Source: Pseudomonadota bacterium (GTDB lineage: Bacteria > Desulfobacterota > Desulfobacteria > Desulfobacterales > RPRI01). From it: a stretch of DNA of 19,553 nucleotides. Positions 14,416 through 19,553 of this stretch are shown one piece after another. The position numbers and the translations under genes are program-made. Where the stretch lies: assembly GCA_018830925.1 (NCBI GenBank), contig JAHJRK010000451.1, forward strand, positions 1-19,553, read 5' to 3'. The notes under the pieces were generated by a model that searched no databases, was not told where the DNA came from, and saw nothing but the letters and a program-made list of their open reading frames with translations. Position 1 is the first letter of the stretch. Every line of letters begins with the position of its first letter.

Positions 14416-15627
14416 TCAGGCATAAAGATAGTGTTTGCGGCTTATATGAAGATATTCCTCAAGCTCGGTTTGCCATGTTATTTCAATTTCATCGATTTGA
14501 TCTGTTTTTTCAATTGCTGCGCGGATTGAGGGATTTCCTGTGATCAGATCAACAGGATATTTATCAAATTCATACTCATAGGGAGGGCTCTTCCATCTGA
14601 ATTGATTACTGTGATAAAGATATATGGCATGAAGTATTTTGAGGGTTGAAAAATATGGTTTATACTCAACCTGATCGATTATGTGAATCTGGAATCCTTC
14701 ACACCGATCTCCCTGCCATTTGTTTGAAGTCGGCTCAAAAGCAATCGGACGAAGTATGATACCCGGCAACCTGTTGCTGCCAAGTGCGGAAATAATTTTA
14801 TTAGTATTGATAAAGGGCGCTCCGAAAATTTCAAAAGGCTGGGTTGTGCCCCTGCCTTCAGAAATATTTGTTCCTTCAAGAATTACCTGTCCCGGGTAGA
14901 CTACAGCTGAGTTTGGGGTCGGAAGGTTAGGTGAAGGCGGAATCCAGGGAAGGCCGGTGTCGTTGAAAAACATTGTTCTTTTCCAGCCTTTCATGGGAAC
15001 AACTTCAAGATCGCAATCTATTCTAAAATGGTTATTAAAGAGCAGCGCCAATTCGCCTATTGTCAGTCCGTGCCGCATAGGTATAGGGTATCGTCCGACG
15101 AATGAAGCATATTCGGGCAAAAGGCAATTCCCTTCAACCGCTGCCCCGCCTATTGGATTCGGCCTGTCCAGAACTACTACTTTCGTGCCGAATCTCTTTG
15201 CGGCTTCAAGGCAGTAAGCCATGGTGTAGATGAAAGTGTACACGCGGGTTCCGGCATCCTGCAGGTCTATTAAAAGGATATCTATCGGTTCGAACATTTC
15301 CTTTGTCGGTATGCGGGTTTTGCCGTAGAGACTGAAGACCTGAATGCCGAGCAGGGGATCAACCATGTTTTCGGATTCGATCATGTTATCCTGCTTTTCG
15401 GAAAAAAAACCGTGTTGTGGAGAATAAAGCGCCTTGAGTTGACCTGGAAACCGCATATTTATCATCTCGCGGGCATGAATATAATCTCTTCCTACAGAGG
15501 CCGGGTTGCATAAAAGTCCCAGGCGTTTTCCGGTGGCATAAGCCGGAGGCGATTCTATAAAATTTTCAAGTCCGGTCAAAACGGGAACCATTATGTTAAA
15601 CATCTCCTTTAAATGTGTCTTTACCAT
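14416..15627 (-). CDS. namZ: DUF1343 / NamZ-type exo-beta-N-acetylmuramidase
   Basis: This protein of up to 403 residues matches the DUF1343 (GH171, NamZ/YbbC) family, which releases MurNAc from the non-reducing end of peptidoglycan fragments. Landmarks are LLCNPASVGRDY (38-49), SPQHGFFSEKQDNMIES (69-85), FSLYGKTRIPTKEMF (98-112), the DILLIDLQDAGTRVYTFIYT stretch (116-135), VLDRPNPIGG (152-161), PMRHGLTIGELALLFN (183-198), PWIPPSPNLPT (227-237) and EGTNISEGRGTTQPFE (251-266). Many relatives read PEHG where this has PQHG. No signal peptide or lipobox is visible. The true start may be ATG 15591 (MVPVLTGLENF), with AAAGGAG about 12 bp upstream, rather than 15627. It pairs functionally with the MurU-AmgK fusion at 8202-9902. 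Confidence 0.88.
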   Translation of the reverse strand: MVKTHLKEMFNIMVPVLTGLENFIESPPAYATGKRLGLLCNPASVGRDYIHAREMINMRFPGQLKALYSPQHGFFSEKQDNMIESENMVDPLLGIQVFSLYGKTRIPTKEMFEPIDILLIDLQDAGTRVYTFIYTMAYCLEAAKRFGTKVVVLDRPNPIGGAAVEGNCLLPEYASFVGRYPIPMRHGLTIGELALLFNNHFRIDCDLEVVPMKGWKRTMFFNDTGLPWIPPSPNLPTPNSAVVYPGQVILEGTNISEGRGTTQPFEIFGAPFINTNKIISALGSNRLPGIILRPIAFEPTSNKWQGDRCEGFQIHIIDQVEYKPYFSTLKILHAIYLYHSNQFRWKSPPYEYEFDKYPVDLITGNPSIRAAIEKTDQIDEIEITWQTELEEYLHISRKHYLYA

Positions 15628-15696
15628 ATCAGAATTTGGAAAGACAAGGTATCCTTAATATAAAAAACGTTAATGTTTAACTGCCAATCAAACATC

Positions 15697-15725
15697 TTGA
15701 CAACGGCGTAATTAAAAAATACAAG
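15697..15725 (+). promoter_or_regulatory. likely promoter of the ATPase/oxidoreductase operon
   Basis: A perfect TTGACA (15697-15702), a 17-bp spacer and TACAAG (15720-15725, 4 of 6) lie in the divergent gap between the NamZ-like gene and the P-loop ATPase. The leader would be about 95 nt, AT-rich, with no evident riboswitch. Confidence 0.5.
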
Positions 15726-15826
15726 TTACATTTATTTGTAAATATCAGGGTGATTGGAATATACAACTGATGGAATTTAATGATATTTATTCAGATGCTC
15801 CGAGTCTTATGTCCAGGTCGGTATAA

Positions 15827-16519
15827 ATGGATATCCTGCTCGAAGGAATAATCATAATTGTAGGGAATTATGGGAGCGGTAAAACTGAAATTTCAATAAA
15901 TCTTGCTGCAAACAGAAAACTTGCGGGGATAGATGTAAGTGTTGCGGATCTTGATCTTGTAAATCCTTACTTTCGCACGAGAGAGGCAAGAAAGCAGCTT
16001 TCAGAGCTTGGAATCGGAGTTATATTGCCTCCGGATAAATACCTTCAGGCCGACCTTCCCATTTTAACTCCCGCTGTTGCGGGGCTCATCAGAAAGCCCA
16101 GCATGCTGACGATTCTGGATGTCGGTGGAGATAAGGTGGGAGCGACCGTTCTTGCCGCACTTGCCGATGCTTTGGATGGGAAAACATATCGTATGCTGCA
16201 GGTCATAAATCCTTTCAGGCCTTTTACTGATACTTTAAAAGGGTGCATGAAAATGAAGGGTGAAATAGAAAAAGCTTCCAAAATGCCGATCAGCGGCATT
16301 ATCGGGAATGCAAATCTTATAGATGAAACGACAGCTGATCTTATATATGAGGGGTATGATTTTGTTTTAACGGTATCTCTGGAAAGCGGGCTTCCTCTGG
16401 AATTTATTACTGTTCCTTCCCGGCTTTCGGATGAAATCGACATGAAGCGGTTCTCATGCCCTGTTCTGAAATTGCACAGACAGCTTGTTCCACCATGGGA
16501 AAAAGCAGCTTCGCTTTAA
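15827..16519 (+). CDS. SIMIBI-type P-loop ATPase upstream of the oxidoreductase genes
   Basis: This 230-residue cytosolic protein has Walker A GNYGSGKTE (13-21), a switch-like DLDLVNPYFRTREA (41-54) and a Walker B/switch II ILDVGGDKVGAT (96-107). The fold looks like the MinD/ParA/CobQ side of the SIMIBI class, often annotated loosely as cobyrinic acid synthase or ParA-like, but it lacks the KGGxGKT form of the P-loop and any amidotransferase domain. It is the first gene of the run leading to the ferredoxin oxidoreductase, with 56 bp before the ferredoxin gene and its own good promoter upstream. A maturation, iron-sulfur or regulatory role for the complex is inference. The ribosome binding site is weak; the start is chosen because the P-loop strand begins right after it. 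Confidence 0.8.
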   Translation: MDILLEGIIIIVGNYGSGKTEISINLAANRKLAGIDVSVADLDLVNPYFRTREARKQLSELGIGVILPPDKYLQADLPILTPAVAGLIRKPSMLTILDVGGDKVGATVLAALADALDGKTYRMLQVINPFRPFTDTLKGCMKMKGEIEKASKMPISGIIGNANLIDETTADLIYEGYDFVLTVSLESGLPLEFITVPSRLSDEIDMKRFSCPVLKLHRQLVPPWEKAASL

Positions 16520-16575
16520 TTTAGAATAAAAATAATGGTTGCCTTGTTGAGGCGGCCTTAAATCAAGGAGTATAA

Positions 16576-16815
16576 ATGGCTTATAAACATTACATTGATG
16601 CGGACAGATGCAAGGGATGCGGTTTGTGTATTGCCGTATGTCCCAGAAAAGCTCTCGAAATATCCGGAGAGGTAAATTCAAAAGGCTATTTTCCCGCTTA
16701 TCAGGCGCGTCCCGAAGATTGTGTTTTTTGTTCGACATGCTGTATCATGTGCCCCGATGTGGCCATCAGCATAACAGGCACTGAAGATAGCAACAAAACA
16801 GCTGGAAAGAAATAG
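16576..16815 (+). CDS. korD: 2-oxoacid:ferredoxin oxidoreductase, ferredoxin (delta) subunit
   Basis: This 79-residue protein carries two [4Fe-4S] motifs: CKGCGLCIAVCP (C12, C15, C18, C22) and CVFCSTCCIMCP (C49, C52, C55, C59, with an additional C56). It is the electron-transfer subunit that takes electrons from the catalytic beta subunit and passes them to soluble ferredoxin. Size and position match OorD/KorD in the D-A-B-C gene order. AAGGAG lies 6 bp before the start, and the alpha gene begins 10 bp after the stop, so they are co-transcribed. Confidence 0.9.
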   Translation: MAYKHYIDADRCKGCGLCIAVCPRKALEISGEVNSKGYFPAYQARPEDCVFCSTCCIMCPDVAISITGTEDSNKTAGKK

Positions 16816-16825
16816 GAGGAAAAAA

Positions 16826-17896
16826 ATGGGCAAGATTCTGATGAAGGGAAATGAAGCAATAGGTGAAGCCGGTATCAGAGCCGGCTGCTTGAACTATTTT
16901 GCCTATCCTATTACCCCGCAGTCGGAAGTGGCGGAATATCTTTCGCACAGGATGCCGGAGGTTGGCGGCGTTTTTTTGCAGGGTGAGAGCGAGGTTGCTG
17001 TAGGATACATGATTTTTGGCGCTGCCGCCTGCGGCGCAAGGGTTTTTACAACGTCGTCAAGCCCGGGGGTCAGCCTGATGTGTGAAGCAATAAGCTATAT
17101 TGCCGGAGCACAGTGTCCGGCCGTATTTGTAAATATCATGAGAGGCGGGCCTGGGCTAGGCGGAATTCTTCCATCCCAGGCGGATTATTTCCAGGCGACA
17201 AAAGGAGGAGGACACGGAGATTACAGAATGCTTGTAATGGCGCCGGCGAGCGTTCAAGAAGCTGTCGAGATGGTAATGACGGCGTTTCCTCTTGCGGAGA
17301 AATACCGTAATCCGGTCATGATTTTGGGCGACGGTCTGATCGGTCAGATGATGGAGCCGGTTGAGTTCCCGGAACACCTGAAGTCGGAACCGAGCAATAA
17401 AGACGAATGGGCAACGAACGGGATGGAAACGAGAAAGAGCAAAAAACGGAATCTCGTGAAATCCCTGTTTCTCGATCCTGTCAAACTGAACGAAAACAAC
17501 CTGATCCTGAAAGAAAAATACGAGAGGATGAAACGCGAGGAAGTCAGATATGAGCCGTATAATACAGATTCCGACTACAGGATCCTGATAGTCAGCTATG
17601 GAACTATGAGCAGGGTCTGCAAAACGGCTATAGACAACCTTAAGGCTGAAGGGATTGATGTGGGCATGATAAGGCCTCAAACATTATTTCCTTTCCCCGA
17701 GGATGCCGTTTTTCAGGCGGCTTCAAAAAAGAGCTGCCGTATGGCATTGAGCATCGAGATGAGCATGGGACAGATGGTAGAGGATGTTGAAAGATGTGTA
17801 CATGGCAGGTGTCCGGTCAAATGGTACGGAAAATGCGGTGGTGAAGTTCCGACACCGGAGGAGATAATGGATGTCGTAAAGTCCTGTCTTTCGTAG
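16826..17896 (+). CDS. korA: 2-oxoacid:ferredoxin oxidoreductase, alpha subunit (KorA/VorB-like)
   Basis: This 356-residue alpha subunit begins with GNEAIGEAGIRAGC (8-21) and YPITPQSEVAEYL (27-39). The TTSSSPGVSLMCEAISYIAG stretch (75-94) is the conserved pyrimidine-binding domain segment that contacts the TPP of the partner subunit. GGPGLGGILPSQADYF and a transketolase C-terminal-like domain (about 210-356, with SYGTMSR and GMIRPQTLFPFP) follow. There is no fused gamma domain, as expected for the four-subunit type. Sequence cannot safely separate 2-oxoglutarate (KOR/OOR) from branched-chain (VOR) specificity; Desulfobacterota homologues are often labelled VorB. It has AGGAGG 7 bp before ATG 16826. 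An inverted-repeat element separates it from the beta gene. Confidence 0.9.
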   Translation: MGKILMKGNEAIGEAGIRAGCLNYFAYPITPQSEVAEYLSHRMPEVGGVFLQGESEVAVGYMIFGAAACGARVFTTSSSPGVSLMCEAISYIAGAQCPAVFVNIMRGGPGLGGILPSQADYFQATKGGGHGDYRMLVMAPASVQEAVEMVMTAFPLAEKYRNPVMILGDGLIGQMMEPVEFPEHLKSEPSNKDEWATNGMETRKSKKRNLVKSLFLDPVKLNENNLILKEKYERMKREEVRYEPYNTDSDYRILIVSYGTMSRVCKTAIDNLKAEGIDVGMIRPQTLFPFPEDAVFQAASKKSCRMALSIEMSMGQMVEDVERCVHGRCPVKWYGKCGGEVPTPEEIMDVVKSCLS

Positions 17897-17907
17897 CCTG
17901 TAAAGAT

Positions 17908-18033
17908 GACGGCTTCGTAAAAAGTCATTCTGCTGTGTTGCGCTTCATCTTTCGTCATTGCAGCGTACCGATAAGTACGCTTCATTCCTCAAGATTCGCG
18001 CGCCTTGCATAATGAGCTTTTTACTTTGCCGTC
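17908..18033. repeat. 126-bp inverted-repeat element between korA and korB
   Basis: The left end GACGGCTTCGTAAAAAGTCA (from 17908) and the right end on the opposite strand (GACGGCAAAGTAAAAAGCTC, from 18033) are imperfect terminal inverted repeats. An internal hairpin GCGTAC-CGATAA-GTACGC lies at 17963-17980. The outer 13-mer GTAAAAAGTCATT (17917-17929) recurs at 13016-13028. From memory, elements with this 'TTCATTCCTCAAGAT..GCGCGCCTTGCA' core are dispersed in many Desulfobacterota genomes. It has no ORF and accounts for most of the 180-bp gap inside the operon. Confidence 0.82.
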
Positions 18034-18076
18034 TGAACAAAGAGATTTGACGATTTATATATAAGGAGTAAATCTA

Positions 18077-18841
18077 ATGGGAAAAACATTCAAAAGACCT
18101 GAAGCCCTTTCAGAAATGGACAGTCATTACTGTCCCGGCTGTACGCACGGGGTTGCCCACAGGCTTGTAGCGGAAGTAATCGATGAGCTGGGCATCAGAG
18201 GCCGTACGGTAGGGATCGCGCCTGTCGGGTGCGCTGTTCTGGCTTACAACTATTTTACATTCGATTTTCAGGAGGCGGCTCACGGCCGGGCTCCGGCGAT
18301 GGCGACCGGAATAAAGAGAGTTCGTCCCGATCTTGTGGTTTTCACCTATCAGGGCGATGGAGACCTTGCGAGTATCGGCATGGGAGAAATCATTCATGCC
18401 GCAAACAGAGGGGAGAAATTCACAACCATATTCATAAATAATGCCGTTTACGGAATGACCGGCGGCCAGATGGCTCCGACTACCATGCCGGGCCAGCGCA
18501 CGACAACCTCGCCGTTCGGCCGTGATGTCAAAGATGTCGGAATGCCCATCAAGGTTTCCGAACTTCTTTCGGCGCTGATTACTCCGGCATTTATTGTGAG
18601 GCAGTCGGTAATAAAGCCCAAATATATCGTCAAGGCAAAAAAAGCGATCAAAACGGCTTTTGAATATCAGCTTGAACGCCGGTGCTTCAGTTTTGTCGAG
18701 CTGGTGAGTACCTGTCCCACCAACTGGGGGCTTACACCTGTTGAAGCCGTCAAATGGGCTGAGGAAACCCTGATTCCTTATTATCCACTCGGAGAGTTCA
18801 AAACTCCGGAACAGGCTGAAGGAGGTTCCGATGCAAAGTGA
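18077..18841 (+). CDS. korB: 2-oxoacid:ferredoxin oxidoreductase, beta (TPP-binding) subunit
   Basis: This 254-residue catalytic beta subunit has YCPGCTHG (18-25), cysteines typical of the proximal [4Fe-4S] site, GIAPVGCAVLAYNYF (46-60), HGRAPAMATGIK (69-80) and the TPP/Mg2+ motif QGDGDLASIG (92-101) completed by INNAVYGMTGGQM (120-132). With the alpha subunit it decarboxylates a 2-oxoacid, makes acyl-CoA and reduces ferredoxin. Short length and the lack of a long C-terminal extension fit the KOR/VOR type rather than pyruvate oxidoreductase. The start has AAGGAG about 8 bp upstream. The end overlaps the gamma gene by 11 bp, implying translational coupling. Confidence 0.93.
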   Translation: MGKTFKRPEALSEMDSHYCPGCTHGVAHRLVAEVIDELGIRGRTVGIAPVGCAVLAYNYFTFDFQEAAHGRAPAMATGIKRVRPDLVVFTYQGDGDLASIGMGEIIHAANRGEKFTTIFINNAVYGMTGGQMAPTTMPGQRTTTSPFGRDVKDVGMPIKVSELLSALITPAFIVRQSVIKPKYIVKAKKAIKTAFEYQLERRCFSFVELVSTCPTNWGLTPVEAVKWAEETLIPYYPLGEFKTPEQAEGGSDAK

Positions 18842-19367
18842 AGTCATGTTTGCAGGTTTCGGCGGCCAGGGAATCCTTTTCAGCGCGAAAATTCTGGCTC
18901 ACGCGGCTATGGAACAGGGGTATGAAGTTGTATGGATTCCTTCTTATGGCCCGGAGATGCGCGGCGGAACGGCATATTGCATGGTAGTTATAAGCGACAG
19001 GCCGATTGGCTCTCCGATAGTAAAGAATCCTCAGCACCTTGTTGCAATGAACCGGCCTTCCCTTGAAAAGTTCGCTCCTGTTGTTAAACCGGGCGGTGTT
19101 ATTATGATCAACAGCTCGCTTATACAGATCGGTTCTGGCCGTAAGGATGTTGATGAACTCAGGGTTCCGGTCACCGATATCGCGAATGAAATCGGAAGTG
19201 TTAAGGCCGCAAATATAGTAGCCCTTGGTGCTTTTGCTGCACGGAGCAAGATGGTCGATTTTGAGATTTTAACGGAATCAGTCAAGGCTGAATTTGCTGC
19301 CAAGGCGAAGTTGATACCGCTTAATATGAAGGCTCTTGAAAGGGGCAGGCAGGCAGCTTCAAGCTGA
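18831..19367 (+). CDS. korC: 2-oxoacid:ferredoxin oxidoreductase, gamma subunit
   Basis: This 178-residue gamma subunit has FAGFGGQGILFSAKIL (7-22) and SYGPEMRGGTAYC (38-50), both family hallmarks, then SPIVKNPQHLVAMNRPSLEK and VALGAFAARSKMV (dimer core). It binds CoA or stabilises the alpha-beta assembly in the four-subunit enzyme. AAGGAGG lies 5 bp upstream of ATG 18831, inside the 3' end of korB, so the two are coupled. It ends 22 bp before hisC, with no terminator visible, so hisC is probably read from the same transcript. Confidence 0.93.
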   Translation: MQSEVMFAGFGGQGILFSAKILAHAAMEQGYEVVWIPSYGPEMRGGTAYCMVVISDRPIGSPIVKNPQHLVAMNRPSLEKFAPVVKPGGVIMINSSLIQIGSGRKDVDELRVPVTDIANEIGSVKAANIVALGAFAARSKMVDFEILTESVKAEFAAKAKLIPLNMKALERGRQAASS

Positions 19368-19389
19368 AAGAATAAAAAAATATTATATT

Positions 19390-19553
19390 ATGAGAAGATT
19401 AAAAGTTCCAGAATATATACTGTCGATAAAACCGTATGTTCCGGGAAAGCCTGTTGAAGAGCTTGAAAGAGAATATGGAATTTCAGGTTCCATAAAACTG
19501 GCTTCGAATGAAAACCCTCTCGGGCCGTCTCCCAAGGCTGTGAAGGCGATTGA
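19390..19553 (+). CDS. hisC: Histidinol-phosphate aminotransferase (partial, N-terminal 54 residues)
   Basis: The frame from ATG 19390 runs off the right edge. It reads MRRLKVPEYILSIKPYVPGK, then PVEELEREYGI and IKLASNENPLGPSPKAVKAI. The 'Y.PGKP.EEL.RE.G......KLASNENP.GPSPKA' pattern is typical of HisC, a PLP-dependent aminotransferase of histidine synthesis (also active on aromatic amino acids in some bacteria). Its active-site lysine lies outside the window. The ribosome binding site is weak, which fits read-through from korC. Other class I/II aminotransferases share the LASNENP motif, but the opening is HisC-like. Confidence 0.9.
   Translation, partial: MRRLKVPEYILSIKPYVPGKPVEELEREYGISGSIKLASNENPLGPSPKAVKAI

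Noticed and set aside
16826..17896. Firm assignment as branched-chain VorB
   Set aside because: KOR, OOR and VOR alpha subunits are too similar to separate by eye; the D-A-B-C order favours OOR/KOR, so the substrate is left open.
18110..18847. 245-aa open frame on the minus strand
   Set aside because: It is the mirror of korB, which carries the TPP motif and overlaps korC in a coupled way. The same reasoning removes 17156-17680 against korA and 16045-16443 against the ATPase.

Overview
The window reads as chromosomal DNA of a mesophilic, strictly anaerobic bacterium, most likely a sulfate-reducing or syntrophic Desulfobacterota (former Deltaproteobacteria, Desulfobacterales-like). The pointers are a four-subunit 2-oxoacid:ferredoxin oxidoreductase operon, a DUF39/HcyBio-type C-terminus next to thpR-recA-alaS, a plant-type DapB, a long PlsB, and many short intergenic inverted-repeat elements. 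This assignment is inferred from gene content; no rRNA or species marker is present. There is no prophage, IS transposase, CRISPR array, tRNA or rRNA.

Layout. 1-4559 (+): tail of a HcyBio-like gene, thpR, recA, alaS. 4581-7161 (-): lemA, a YgcG-type TPM protein and a second, membrane-interrupted TPM protein. Both gaps of this cassette carry the same inverted-repeat element. 7225-8055 (-): plant-type dapB. 8202-9902 (-): a MurU-like nucleotidyltransferase fused to an AmgK-like sugar kinase. 10116-12728 (-): plsB. 12729-13371: a 643-bp gene-free stretch dense in perfect hairpins, followed by a likely promoter and leader for a 90-aa membrane/coiled-coil protein (13372-13644, +). 13700-15627 (-): RNase HI with an extra N-terminal region, and a DUF1343/NamZ-type exo-N-acetylmuramidase. 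15827-19367 (+): a SIMIBI-like P-loop ATPase followed by ferredoxin, alpha, beta and gamma subunits of a KOR/OOR/VOR-type oxidoreductase. 19390 to the end (+): the start of hisC.

How the genes fit together. The NamZ-like enzyme (releases MurNAc) and the MurU-AmgK fusion (would convert MurNAc to MurNAc-1-P and then UDP-MurNAc) together would form a short cell-wall recycling route. They lie on the same strand about 4.5 kb apart. The P-loop ATPase heads the ferredoxin oxidoreductase operon and may be an accessory factor of it. The LemA/TPM cassette is an envelope module. thpR, recA, alaS, dapB, plsB, rnhA and hisC are housekeeping genes.

I see no wholly new multi-gene system. The most interesting points are the one-polypeptide MurU-AmgK fusion with an apparently signal-less NamZ homologue, an apparent degenerate second acyltransferase domain inside PlsB, the ATPase tied to the oxidoreductase operon, and several families of small intergenic repeats, one of them sitting between the alpha and beta oxidoreductase genes.
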